A DNA stretch of 64,000 bases from positions 1-64,000 of the forward strand of contig MU400610.1 of assembly GCA_022578965.1 (NCBI GenBank), in the 5' to 3' direction. Both the position numbers and the translations under genes were made by a program. Shown here piece by piece: positions 16,001 through 30,500 of this stretch. Source of the DNA: Xylaria sp. FL1777. Its lineage: Eukaryota; Ascomycota; Sordariomycetes; Xylariales; Xylariaceae. Numbering within the stretch: position 1 is the stretch's first letter; every line of letters begins with the position of its first letter. The notes below the pieces were generated by a model. It did not search any database. It was not told the DNA's origin and worked only from the letters and a program-made list of their open reading frames with translations.

Positions 16001-18354
16001 CTTAAAAGTATATATATAGCATAATAAACTATTTAAACTTAGGCTATTTTTTTATACTTTGTACTACTAATAAAGCAGCTATTCTTAGCGTATATTATAT
16101 ATTTGCTTAAGTAAAAACAAGGTTTTTTTGCGTAAATTATTTTGTTTATTTTTTAACTTAACTAATTAATTATGCTTATGTTTTAGTTATTACTAGTGTT
16201 TTTTTTACTTTATAGTTACTTATTTTATAAACTAAACATAAAAAGTACAATAGCAGTTTATTTTAGCTAATAATAATAAAAAATGTTTTAATATATAATA
16301 GTTAAAACATATGTTATTTAATAGTAGTAATAAATGGTTTAATTTAGCAGTTTGCTATTTAATTAATATAAAATATAAGTTAACTATAATATAATATATA
16401 GCTTTAGCAGTAAAGTTTTAATTATTAATTAATTTAAGTATAATAATTATATAACTATAAGCTTTAATAGTTTAACATAATATATATATAATAAATTTAT
16501 ACTTATAAAAATTATTTTAGTACTAAGCATAATATAACGCTTTACTTAAAAATAAAGCTTTTAGTTTTATATTATTAACCGGTTAACTATTATTTAGCTT
16601 TAAATAGCAAAACATAAAACATAAAAAGTTAAGCGTTATATTTATTGCTTAAATATTAAGCAAACTATAATAATTATAAATAAATAGCTAGTTTGCTATA
16701 ATGCTAATTTTATATATTACTAATAGTTCTTAAAAGTTATTACTATTAAAAAAAAAGTTATTATAAATCTTTAATAAATATGTAAGCTTAGCAAAATTTA
16801 TTAATTAAGTATAAAAAAATAAAAACTAATAATATTATATAGCATATTATGCAGCTATAATTATAAAACCTTGAAGTATTTTAGCTAGATTACTACTAGT
16901 TATTAAATAGCAGCTAGAAATAATAACTAGCATATTAATATAGTTTGTACAAATATTAATAATATATATAAGCTATTTTTTAAGTTAATAATTATTGCTA
17001 AAAAGCTTAAAGTAAATAAAAAAGCAGCATAACATAGCAAATAAAATAATAATATAACTAGATCTTTATTAACTAAAATAAGTTGTTTTTAAAAGATAAA
17101 AAACATAAAAATACAATTTAAAACAATATAATTATAATAAAACTATATATAATCTTAATTTTTTTATAAAAAGCAATATATTTAATAATTAATAAATAAA
17201 AGTTTGTTATAATTAATAAAAGCAATATGTAGTAAAGCAAAAAAATTTACCTTTATTTTATATATTTTACTATAAAAATATGTTATAAAAATATAAAACA
17301 TTAAAACACTTTAGCAAAAATTAAACTAGTATAGCTATTAATTAAATAAAAGTACTATAGCGTAAGTATTCTTAATGCTAATAATATATAATATATGCTG
17401 CTTAAACTTAATAGAAAATATAAAACAAAAATATATTAGTTTTTAAAAAGATTAAAATAAATGTATTAAAAGCATTTCTAATAATTAGAAAAAAAAAAAA
17501 AAAAATGCTATATATACAGAAAACAAGTAGCTTTAATTGCTTGTTTTTCTAAAATAAAATCTAACAATATTTTTTAATATTATTAATACTTAAAACATAG
17601 TAACTATAAGTATTAATGCTAGTATATATAGCTTAAAAAGTATATATTTATAAAAGCTTTTAGTAGCTAAATATAGCTTAGTTATATAGCTAAGCATTAA
17701 AATATTATTGCAATATTTTTGCTTTTATAGTAGACTTTTTATAAACTATATTACTAAAAATAGCTATATTTTAATTATTAACTTTAATTAATTTTGTTTT
17801 GTTTAAATGCTAAATTTCTAATGTTTTAATTAATTAGGTATATTTAAAGGTAATTATAAAATAAGTATACTATATTTTTTTTTTATACTTAAAGAAAAGA
17901 TATAATCCTTATAAGCTTTTTTGCTTTATTTTAATACAAGAAAATATAAAAATTAAAGTATTTATAGGCTTTTATAAACATATTATGCAGTAAAACAACA
18001 TAAAACAATATATTATTTTAAAAAAAAAAATAACTAATAATGCTATAATAGTACATCTTATAGTATTATGTTATATTTACTTAGCAATACATTTTAATTA
18101 TAACATAAAAAACTAAAAGTTATATAGCAAGTTAAGCTAAAGCATTAACTTTTTATTTTTACTTAAGTAGCCTTTTTAATAAAATGTTAAGTTAACTAAA
18201 GCTTAAAATAACTATTTAATATAGCGTTAGCTAATTAATTTTAATTAACTAAATCTAACTACTTATATTAAAAGCAATAATTTGCTACTTTGTTATAAAT
18301 ATAATTTGTATTAAGTTAAACATATTTATTAATTAAAAGAAGTATAAATTAGTA

Positions 18355-18418
18355 AGTTAATAAATAAATTAACTAATTAACTAACTAGCTAGCTAACTAG
18401 CTAACTAGTTAACTAAGC
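18355..18418. repeat. Tetramer-type low-complexity tract (TTAACTAG/CTAGC)
   Basis: This is a tract of overlapping AACTAATT, AACTAACT and AGCTAGCT units, largely self-complementary. It carries no coding signal. Its G and C lie in GpC and ApC contexts, like the rest of the block. Confidence 0.6.
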
Positions 18419-19891
18419 GCTTTAGTTTAAAACCTAGCTAAAATAATAATACTTATAGCAATAACTAATTAATATAAGAATAAAAGTGTTATATTTTTAA
18501 CAAGGTTTATAGCTATATATATTAAGTAAATTAATTAGTTAAATAGATATAAGTTAGCTTACAAAGCTATTAATATTATTAAATAACTATATAGTTAAAA
18601 AAAGGTCCTAAAAACAACCTAAAATAACTTATATACTATAAGCTATTTAGAAAAGCGTAAATACTCCTAAAATAATATAAATTATATTATATATAAAGTA
18701 CCTTGGTTTCTAAAGAAATTTTAAACGTTTATAAGATTTATAAAGTTTATACGTTAATAGCGCAGCAAAAGCATAAAAATATTACTGCTTAAAAACAAGA
18801 TTTTTAAATCAAAAAATAAAAGTACTTTAAAACTAGTACTAATTATACTATGCGTTAAGTATTTTAAAAAACTCGAAAAAATATTAGTTTAAAAAGTTAA
18901 ATAGTTTAATAAAAGTGTTTAATTGTAAAGTTATTAAAAATAAAAAAGCTAGCAAAAATATAATAAACTAATTATTTAATCTAAGCTATTTTATTAAAAG
19001 TATTATTAAGTTATAATTAGTATATATTTAAAAGCAGTTTATATAAGTTAGTACTATAAAAAAAATAGGTTTAGTTTAGCAATAGTTTTGCAAAACTGTT
19101 TAGCTATTAAAAGTTCTAAAATAACTTTGCAAAAATGTTTAGCTATTTTAATTAATAGTTAATTTATGCATAGTATATATACTAACATGTTTAATTTATA
19201 TTTAAATAGTATAGCATATATATAAATATGTATAATTAAAAAAGTTGTTTAAAAGTAAATAAAAAAAAAAGTTACTAATAAAGCTATAACTTATTTAAAT
19301 AAAGATTTTTTAAGCATTATTAAAGTTAAAAAATAAAATGCAATTTATACAAAAGTGTATTAATTGCAAAAGTAGCTAATAAAGCTATATATAGCTAAAG
19401 TGCTAATTATATAAGTATTAAAAAAAATGCTTGTTTGCTTACCTTTGTTAATTTTACTTGTTTTAATAATTAACTTTATTATTATTATTATTACTATTAC
19501 TTTAGCTTATGCTTATTTTAGTATGTTTGTAGATTTAATTTATAGCTAAAAATAGCTGCTAATTTATTGCAGTTATTTAAAAATCCACTTTGCTTTAGCT
19601 ACTATATTTTCTGTAGTACGTATTTTTGTTTAGCTTAATTTAAGTATATATACTAATTAATGTTTAGCTTTTATGTATTATAAACTGCTTGTTATAATAC
19701 TTTTTAGCAGTAATGCTAATTCTAAAAATAAAAGTAAATAACTTAGTATAGTAAGGTTATATTTAGCTAATATTTATAAAATATATGTTTATTAAACATA
19801 CTAAAATCTTAAAGCTATATTATTATTGCATTAGCTATATTATAATAGTATATAATATTTTTCTTATTGCTAGCTTTTTATTATTAACTAT

Positions 19892-20200
19892 TAAAGTAAA
19901 ATAAAGTAGCTAAATAAGCTAACTAGCTAATTAAAGTAAATTTAAGCTAAATTATATAATAAGAATAAAAAAGTAAATATTGCGCTAAATTTTAAAGCAT
20001 AAACTTAAATATTACAAACAATATAATAAAAATTAGCTATAGTTGCTTTATTTATATTATTATATAGCTTTTTTATTAATCGTTTTATTTTTTAATTTAT
20101 ATATAGCTTAATTGCTTAAATATATAAATTATAATTTATTTTCTTGCAATTAAAGTATTATAGTAAATTTAGCGCAATTATACTGCTGCAATTTTTTACT
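19892..20200 (+). repeat. Dispersed repeat R1, copy a
   Basis: This repeat of about 310 bp recurs in direct orientation at 42480-42786 and inverted at 27250-27556. Shared landmarks include GTAGCTAAATAAGCTAACTA near 19906, GCGCTAAATTTTAAAGCATA near 19982, TTAGCTATAGTTGCTTTATT near 20033, a TTTTTTATTAATCGTTTTATT stretch near 20069-20090 (21 bases, so only its position is given for alignment), and a GCAATTATACTGCT end near 20172. The three copies differ mainly by transitions. The size and repeated occurrence suit a solo LTR or a short non-autonomous element, but no terminal TG...CA or target-site duplication could be fixed. Confidence 0.8.
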
Positions 20201-23200
20201 TATAATAAATAATACTATAAAACTTACAAACAAATAATTTATTATTGTTAACTTATATGTTTGATTTATTTATTAATTAATCGCTATAATTTTTATATAT
20301 AAGTTATAATATATTATATTTAGCTGCTTTAGCTAGCAATAAGCAAGATTTGCTTAATATAAGCAGTTTAGCTATAATTAACAATAAGCATTTAAGCTAA
20401 TAGCTTTTAATTAATAAAGCTTAAAATAAACGTATAAAAATGTTAAACTGTTTTTTTTAGCTTAGCTTGCAGAACGTTTTTATTTTTTTTAATAAAATAA
20501 CAATTAAGTGTTAAAAAGCTAATATAATTTTTAAAATAGCATAGCTAAAAAACTTATTACTAAAAGCTCTTAAAAAGCTAAAAAGAAAAGATTTTTATTA
20601 AAAAACTAGTACTTTTTAAAAAAAGAAATACAATTGCTTTTATATAAACAAAAAAAATAAAAAACAAGCTTAAAAAAAAGTAAATATTGCTAAAACTTCT
20701 AAAAGTTATAATATAAGCAAATTTAATGCTTATTTATACTAAACAAATTTAAGCTTACGCGTTAGTATAAAAAGTAATTAATAATTAAAAATATATTTTG
20801 TTTTTTAAGCTAATATTATTCTTTATTAAAGAATAAAAAGCAAAGTTTTTTAGTTGTAAGCTAGCTATTGCTTAAAGACTTTGCACAAAATATAGCTATT
20901 GCTTTTTTATAGCACTTATTTTTAAATAAGCAAGCCTTAAAAAAAAGAAAAAAGCATGCTACTTTTATAAGTAAAAAAGCTATAAAAAAATAAAGCTTGC
21001 TTAATAAAACTAAAATAATAAAGTTTTTTAAAAAGTTATATAATAACTTAAATAAAATGTTATATAAAAATTTTTATAAAACATTAAATATTTAAATAAA
21101 TAAAAAATTTAAGCTAATTTTTACTTTAAAAAAACAAAAAAAGCGCGCAAAACATAAAAAAAAGTTAATTATTTATATAATTATAACTTTAATAAACTTT
21201 TATATACTATTATTAATGCTACTAAGCTAGCTATTAACATAATTATACTAGCTGCTAAAAAAGTTATTATTAAAGAGCAGCAAATAAAATTAGCTTAATA
21301 CTTTACTTACAATTAAAATATAAATAATATTACTAAGCAAATATAATAGCTAAAGTTAAAACAAAAAAACGTAGCAATTATAAAAAAAGAACTAAAGGAA
21401 ATGCTAAAAAAACTGCAGAATTAATATGTTTAGCTTATTAATTAAGAACTATAAGCACTATAATATTACAAAATTAATATAAACCTATTAAAAAAGCAAA
21501 TGTTTAGTATTAATATTATAATTTCTAGGTATTTATAAAAAAGTAAATATAATTCTAAAGAACAAAAACAAAGTAAACAATTGTTTAATTTTTTATAACA
21601 AGTAAAATTAAACAATCTTTATTTAGTAAAAGCAATTATTTATTAAAAATGTAGTATAAATAATTACTATGTTTATAAATGCAGCTTTGCTTATAAATTA
21701 AAACAAGAAAACATTATATACTAAAACTCCAAATAGTATTTAAAAAAACTAAAATTTTTTGCAAGCTTTAAGTATATAAAAGTTTTTTTAAAAGTTGTAA
21801 AAATTAGCAAAAATAAAAAAAAAATATTTAATACTACAATAAAATAAATATATAACTTTGTTTTAAGCAATAATAAGCTGCTAAAGCAAAAAGCTTATTA
21901 TTAACTCTAAAAAAAAAACTTTGTTTTAAATAATAAAGATTTAAATACTAAAATAAAAAGCAAACAAAAGAAACTAAAAAATAAAAAACTTTACTAGCTA
22001 AAAAATAAGCAGCTAGCTTAATTTTTAAATAAAAAATCTAACAATTAAACTTTTATACTTTATAAAATAAAATTAACAAAAGCTTATAATATTAAAAAAA
22101 ATAATTTAATAAATAACAAGCTAAATAACAGCTTTATTATAACTAATTAAAACTTTATATAAAGCACTTTTTATAATGCAAACAATACTAAAATTTTGCA
22201 AAGCTATATATTAAGCAAAAAGATTAGCATAAATATGTTTTAAGCTAATTATTATAAACTTTTATTAAAAAAAGCTGCTTTTTACTAAACAAAAAGTAAA
22301 AAAAAACTTAAAAAGCTAAAAAAAAAGCCTTTTATAAATTAAACAATTAAAAAAGTTTATTTAAATAACAACGAGTTTTTTACTTAACTTAATACTAAAA
22401 ATATACAAATAAACAACAATTTTCTTAAGCAAAATATTTTATTAAAAATAAAAGGTTTTAATTATTAAAAACTTTAAAAGATATAAAAAGTAAAGCTTAC
22501 AAAAAGAAATTTAGAATTCAAAAAAATATAAGCTAAAAAGTTTAAAAACTTTTTAAATAAAAAAACAAATATTACTTTTAAAGATTTTATAATAAAAGTT
22601 CTAAAGTACTTTAGTGTTTTTATTTAAACAATTGCTTAAACAAAAGCTAAATTATATTTTAAAGCAGCAAAAGTTCTTAAGCTAATACTAAAAATAATAT
22701 TACTGCTTTTAAATAACTTTAATAAAAGTTTAAATTAATAAATTAAGCTAAATATACTATAGCTTGTTTTAAAAAAAAAAAGCAATAAATTAAAATATAA
22801 AGCTTGATTAAAAACTTTGTTATATAAAATTTTAACTTAAGTAAACATAAAAAATGCTTTTTTTTATAAAAGCGTAAACTTTTTAAAAAAAAACATAAAA
22901 TTTTAACAAATAGCAGCTAAAAAAACATAAGCAGGCTTTTAGCTAGTATTATAATTAACTAATTAACTTAATAAATAAAGATTGTTAAATAGCACTTATA
23001 AAACTAGCTTTTTATTAAATTATTTAGTAGCGCAAATTAACAATAAAATAAATTATAACAGTTTTATTATATATATTTATATGTTTTAATTTAGCTTTAT
23101 AACTGCTTTTTTAAAAAAATATTACTGCAAAATAATAAAGGTTATTTATAATTAAAACTAATAAAATAATTAAGTAATATTATTTTTTGCTTATATTGCT

Positions 23201-26200
23201 TTAGACTTTTAAACGTTAAAAAACAAGTTAAAGTTTAATAAAATGTTTTTAAAAATTTTAAACTAATATAACACTATATATTTATTATTTAAAAATAACC
23301 TAAAAAAATAAAAGTTGCTAATTGTTATACTTTTGCTGCTTTTTAAAAAAGTAGTATTTTTAACTAAACTTTAGCTTAGTGCTAATTTTATATTAATAAC
23401 ACTAAAAGAAATAAATAAGCTTAAAAAGCTAACATAATTAGCATTAATAATTTTATAAAGCATAAATTAAAGCTTTAATCCTTTTAAACTAAAGATTTAT
23501 AAAAAACATAACAATTATACTAATAGCAGTAGTTTAAACTTATTTAAAAAAACATTAAAATATAAATTTTATAATAAAAAAAACTTAAGTTTAATAAATT
23601 ATTTTAACTAAAAATATATAAGCTTTTTAGATCTATGTTTTATAATAACTTTACTAATAGAACTACAAAGTATTTTAGCTACTTCTTTAAGCGTTGCAAA
23701 GCTAAAAAAATCTATATAACCTTACTTAAAGCTTACTATAAAAATAAAAAACAAAATCTATAAAAATAATATTATTAAAATTATTAACTCTAAAGCATAA
23801 TCTAGCATTATTATAAACTTTTTTGTTAATAAAAACAGCTTTGCTACTTAAAATACTAATATAACCTAAAAAAAATTTAACTAAACTAACAATTTTATTA
23901 AATGTATTAAATGCTTTAAAACTACTATTTAAATAAATAAAAGATTATTATTTCTTTTGCTATATATAATTAACAAAAAACAAGCTATTTATTTTTTGTT
24001 ACTAAAAATAAACTTTATTATAAAATCTTAAATAAGTTTATATTTTTAAAGCCTTTATATAATAGCTAATATAATATTAAAAACAAGCTAAATTATTATA
24101 CTAGTAATAAACCATATTAAAAGCTTAAACTTAAAAACTTAAAAATGTTAGCAACTAAAAAACTAATATATATTTGCTAAACTACTAGCTTAATAAAAAA
24201 GCTACATAAAGCACAAAAGTTTTAGACTTTAAATAAAAAATCTAACAATTAATAAAAAGCAACAAAAAAAAAATTAAAAATATGCAATTTAAAAAAATAT
24301 GCAGGTATAAACTTTTAAAAAAATTAAAACCTATATAATGCTATAACATTAGCAGTTTTTTTAACTTCTTTTATATAAAAAAATATCAAATTTTTTAAAA
24401 ACTTAAAAATATAAAATAATAAAAAGGTTTGCGCTGCTTTTAATAATAATTAATTACTTAAAATATTTTTAGTTGCAATAAAAAAAACATTAAAGCAAAA
24501 AAACGCTAAAAAATTAATAATTGCAAAAACTAAAAATTCTGCATATAAGTTAAGCAATAAAAATAACTTAATTATAGCTTTAATTTAAACACTATTAATT
24601 TTTTAAGCCCTTAAAACTAACGAATTAATAAAAAATAAAACAATAATTTTAAACATAATATATAAAACAAAAGATAAAAAGATTTATTTTAAAAATAACG
24701 TGCTATTTAATAGTACTATTTTACTTAAATTTTATAAATAAAAAAAGCAAGCTTTAAAAAAAGCAAACTATTACTTAAAAAATTTTGCGCTATTTTAACA
24801 AAATAGCATTTATTAAAACATATATTTATGTTTTAGCACTACTTTTAAAAGCACTTAATTAACTGCTAAACAATTAGCTGCTTTTTTAGAAAAGCTTTAT
24901 ATAACTAATTTTACTTAACAAAAAGCAGCATTACTAACTAAAATATAGTATTACAAAAAAATAGCACTTTTTTAAGACTTTTTTAAAATAAAAAAGATTT
25001 ATAATAAAATTTTTTTTTTTTATAAAATTAAAACAGTTTTTTATAAAGCATAGCAAGTTTATAGTATTTTAATCTTTAAACTTTTAAAAAATATTACTAT
25101 AAAAGTTTTAAAAACTTAACTTAAGCATAACGTTTTTAAAAAAGCTTATAATTCATATAAATACTTATTAATAAAAAAGCAAGCTATAGTTTTAGCTATA
25201 AAATATATATATTTAAGTTTAAAAAATAAAAGTGCTAATATTTATAAAAAAGTTTAAAAAGCATTTTTATATATTAAATTAATGCTTATTTTTAAAACTT
25301 TAATTAACTAAAGTAAAACAATGCTTTACTTTTAGCATTTAACTTAAAACTAGCTTTTATTTTTTTAACGTAAAAATGCATTTAGTTTTTATAACTAGAT
25401 TTTATATTTTTTATTTTGTAGGTTATAATACAATAGCTTTTATTATATTATAAGTTTCTAATAATATTATAACTATAAAAGTAGCTTTTATAAGCAATTT
25501 AAGCTTTAACTAATATTTATTACTTACTTAAGTATTTACTACATACTAATAATACTTAAGTATTTTAATAACTTTTATTATTATGTAATGCTATACTAAA
25601 TACTATTTATTTATATATATATATATATATTTGTTTGTTTTATTTTGTTTTAACAATTTTGTTTATTATAATAACTATTTATTACGCTAAAATTTCTTGT
25701 TTTTTAAATGTTTAAGCTGCTTACTAATGCTTAAGTTATTAAACTATTTACTATAATTAAAATGTTTTAGCTATTTAAGTTTTTTATGCTATACTAAACA
25801 AGATTTAAAAAATCTTAATTGCTAAATTTACTAAATAAACAAAACTTATATGCTATAAATTACAAATATAGTTAAGGCTAACTATTATATATATAAAATG
25901 CAAATATTTATAAAAGTTCTTTAAGATTATTTTATAAATATAAAGCTTTAAGCTATAAACAAAGTTTTTAAAAGCTATAATATTTATATTAATTATATAA
26001 TGCTACTTACTAAAAATGCTAATGCTTTTAAGTTAGTTAATGCATAGCAAACCTAAAATAACTTTTATTTAAAAGCAATAAATATTATTACTACTTTAAA
26101 ATCTTATAAAATAAGCTAAAAAAATGTTTTTAATTGTTTATTTATTATTGCTTATGTTTAGCAATAAGCCTTATATATCCTTTTATAACACAATTTATAA

Positions 26201-26679
26201 TATATTTAAAGCTTTAAAATTAATAATTACGTTTACTACATTATAATTATAATAAAAGGTTTATAATAAACCTAGTTAGCTAAATTAATAATAGTAGTAC
26301 TATACTATAAATAAATTAAAAAATCAACAGAAAATATAGCATTAGTATTAATACTTATGCTTATAATTTAAATAAAGAAAAACAAAGCACTTTTATAATT
26401 TATATATTAATATTAGCTTTGTTTTTATTAATTTATTTTATAGCTGCAAATTATATATTATAGCTGCTTTAATTATATTATGCAAAACTTATTGTTTTAT
26501 GCTTAAATTTCTAAAATAATCCCACTTAAAATTAATAAAAGAAATATAATACTTTTTGCTAATATATATACAATATTTAAGGCATATTTATTAACATAAA
26601 AAATATTTAAACAAAGGTTGTTAATATGTTAGTATAAATAGCTAAAAGAAATAATCTAGCTTTTTATAAACTAGTACAT

Positions 26680-27249
26680 TATATATAATAACGCTTGTAG
26701 TAAATTAAAAAAGCAAATAGAATTTTAACTAAAGTACTAATTATTATAGTAACCTAAAAAAAAAAACACACATAAAATAGCTAAATAAGTCCTAAATATA
26801 AAAAAGCTTAATTATTATAATATAGCTAAAAAATTAATTAATTTATAGTTAGCTATATTAGCATAACAATAGTAAGCCTTAAATATAAAGCAATAATAAG
26901 CTAGGCTTTTTATTAAATTAAAAAAGGTTTATTATAACTACTAAGCAAAACTTAAGTATTTATTATAAAGCAAACTACTAGTTATAAACTTTAAAAAGCT
27001 GCTTATTATAAAATACTAACTATAGCTCTTTAAGTAAAACATAATATAATAAAGCACTAAAAATAGCAGCATTAAATTTTAAACATAAAACTATAAAAGC
27101 AAAAAAATAATATACTTAATTAAAAAATAAAGCAATTATAAAATTTATTATGCATTAAATACTATAACTTTATTATAACGCTAAATTACTAAATATATAA
27201 TAAATTTTTTTTTTAAGAACTTTATAACTATTTTTCTTTTAGCTTATTT
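26680..27249 (+). repeat. Dispersed repeat R2, copy 2
   Basis: This is the second copy of the repeat seen at 200-750, in the same orientation. Matching landmarks are ATAAAATAGCTAAATAAG near 26783, AAAAAGGTTTATTATAACTA near 26922, CTGCTTATTATAA near 26999, AAAGCACTAAAAATAGCA near 27052 and CTAAATATATAATAA near 27187. It runs straight into an inverted R1 copy at 27250, so R1 may be inserted next to it or may be its terminal part. Confidence 0.7.
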
Positions 27250-27556
27250 ACTAAAATAAAGCAATATAATTACGCTAAATTTACTATAACACTTTAATTA
27301 TAAAAAAATAAGTTATAACTTATGCATTTAAATAATTAAGCTATATATAAATTAAAAAATAAAACAATTAATAAAAAAGCTATTTAATAATATAAATAAA
27401 GCAACTATAGCTAATTTTTATTATATTGTTTATAATGTTTAAATTTATGTTTTTAAATTTAACGCAACATTTATACTTTTATTTTTACTATATAATTTAG
27501 CTTAAACTTACTTTAATTAGCTAGTTAGCTTGTTTAGTTATTTTACTTTATTTTAA
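27250..27556 (-). repeat. Dispersed repeat R1, copy c (inverted)
   Basis: Read on the minus strand, this segment follows R1 copies a and b through their whole length: the left end near 27556 carries the GTAAAATAA...CTAGCTAATTAAAGTAA part and the right end near 27250 carries the AATTATATTGCTTTATTTTAG part. It abuts R2 copy 2. Confidence 0.75.
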
Positions 27557-30500
27557 TTTTTCTTTATTAAAATATAACTGCTTTTAGTTTATTTTAATAC
27601 TTATAATTATAAAGTTTTTTTTATTATTAATGTTTTTTAAACAAAGTTAATATTATTTTCTTTTGTTTATTTAGTTTTATAAGTTCTTTTTTATTTCTTT
27701 TATTATATTTAAAAGTAGCTTAAATTTTAGCGCTTATAAAAGCATTTTAGCTTCGTTAAAACTAGTTTTAGCTTTTTTACGTATTTAAATATATAAGCAA
27801 AAGCTTTTAAAAATGCTTAGCGTTTTTTTTAAAAAAGTACTTATAAAAAGTTTATACTTCTTTTTTTTTAAACTATTAAGCTTAGCTAAGTTTTATATTT
27901 AGCTTGCTATACTTAAAAAAAAAAATATTTATAAGTATATTTATAGCAAAATAATTTTGCACTTTTAAAATGTTTTTATATTGCTTATAATAAAACTTCT
28001 TTAGTATAAGCGTTAGTTTTTTTTGCTAGAAATTTTTTTTGCGCTTTAAAGTAAAAAGTATTAAAAAAACAAAACAATTAATATTTAGCTTTCTTTTTAG
28101 CGTTTTGCTTTTATTTTTTATATTTTTAATGCTTAATAAAGTAAAAGTTATTTTTTTAAATCTAAAAAAAGTTATATTTAGTGCTTATAAAAGTTTATAA
28201 AGCTTAGCATTTATTAAAAACAATAAGCATAAATTTTTTAATAATTTAAAGCTAAAGTACTTTTTAAAGCTTTTTTTTATAAAAATAATAAGCTATATAT
28301 AACTTTTTTAATTATTAATGCTTTTTTTTAAAAACTAGTTTATTAAGTTATAAAACATGCAATATAAATATAAAAGCTTAAAAAATCTATATATATAAAT
28401 GTTGCACTAAAAAAAGCAAAAAAGTATAAAATAGTTTAAAACAACTTTTATATTAAAATGCTTTATTGCTTAATATTTTTATAATCTTTAGAAAACTTGT
28501 TTGTTGTTTTTATTAATAGCATACTTAAAGTTTAAAATATATGCTACTTTTAAAATAATATTAATAAAAATAGTAATCTAATAATTATTTAAGCAATATT
28601 TCATTATAAAATATTTTATTTAAAAAGTTTTAGCAATTATTACAGCTTATTTTATATTTTGTTAATTTATAAAAAAGTTTTTTATAAATTAGCTATACTT
28701 AAGCTTAATACTTATTTTTAAAGTTTTGTTTTTTTTATTTATATATAGCTAAAGCAATATATTTAGTAAAGCTTTTAATTTGCGCTTATTTAGCTATTTT
28801 TTAGCGTTTAGCTTTATAAAAACGTTCGTAATATAAACAGCTTTAAACCTTTATAACATTATATTTATTTTATAAAAGTTTTTATAGCAGCTAAAAACAA
28901 TAAAACTTTTTTAGTAATTTAAATACTTTTGTTTATACTAGTAAGTTTTTTTAGTAGCTATTTATTGCTTTAAAAAAAAGGTTTTTAGCTATTACTACTT
29001 ATTATTTTTATATATTATTTTTAAAACTTTACTTAACAAAAAACAATAAACTAGTTTTTGTTTATTATAAAGCTTAAGCTTATTAAAGTGTTCAAAGTTA
29101 TTATCTTTTTAATAATTATTTAAAGCTTTTTTTAATAATAGCTTTTTTAAAGCTTTTATAAATATTAACTGTAAAATGTTTAGCTTTTATATTATAAGTT
29201 TTTATTTTTTATATAGTTTTAGCTTTATTGCTAAAACTATTAAAGATTTTATAAATATAATATTAAACTTATTAAAGCGCAAATTATTATTATTATAGTG
29301 ATTTTTAATTATAAATAAAAACTATATTAATATTGCAAAACTTTTTATAGCTATAAACCTAAACATTTAGCTTATAGTTTATAGAAATCTTTTTAGAAAT
29401 TTTTTTATTAATTTAAGCATATAAAGTAGCGTTTTATTTACGTTTACTAAGCAATTTTATGCAATAAAGTATACTAAATGAACTTTTTTTTAAAAAATAA
29501 TTGTTTTTTTATTATGCACTAAATTAAAAAAATAAATATTTCTTTTTAAGATTATATATATTATAAACTATTAATATTTTAACGTTTTTTTATTACAATA
29601 TTTTTTATATATTATAAATATTAATTTTTTTTGTATTTATTAAACTAAGTTTAAAGAAAAGTTTTAGCAAGCTTTGCTATTTTTAAAGAATAAATAACTA
29701 AAGCAGTTTTTTAGTACTACTTTTTTGCTTTTTTTTAAGTTTCCAAAAAACAAGCATTTTATAAAAGTTACTTTTTTTTTAGTAAAAAAAAACTTTAAAA
29801 CAGATTTTAAAAAAACGTTAACTAAAAAAAGCAATACGTTTTTTAGCTAAATATTCTTTATATTTAGCTTATTAATTTACAAAAAAAGCATGCAAGCTAA
29901 ATACTTTTTATACTTTAAGCTATTAATAAACACTAGCTTTTTTTTAAAGCTATTTTTAAAAAACTTTTAGTTTTTAAAAAAAAGCTTTTTATAGCTAGTT
30001 ATAAGGTTTATATATATATACTTGTTTTTTCTCCTTTTTTTTTTTATTTTTTGTTTTGCTATTTATTATGCTTAAAACTTATACTTTTTAGCATAAAATA
30101 ATAGCTTATTAGTGCTTTTAAAAAAAAATAATGCTATTTTTAGCTAATTTGTAGTACTAATAATTTCTTTAAAAATAAGAAATATAATAATTAAAAGCAT
30201 ATATATATAATAAAAGCAATCTTTATTAATGTTTAAGTATATATATATATTTACTATGTTTTATAGTTAAATAAAAAGTATAAGCAAGTTAAAAAACCTA
30301 ATATGAGTTAAAAGTATAAAAGCAAATAATATTATATACTTAAGTAAAAAATATAAAGTATAAATATTAAAATTAGTATTACTTGCTATATATAGTTTAA
30401 TATTTTTAATTGCTAATTTAAATTATTACTTTTTAGTAATTGTAAGATCTTTTAAATATAAATACTAAAAGCATTTATATAAAATGCAAAAAGTTAAAAT

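Noticed and set aside
21100..25400. Possible LTR-retrotransposon or helicase-like relic on the + strand
   Set aside because: A-rich and coding-like with Lys-rich runs, but I could not find any diagnostic motif, so no element was called.
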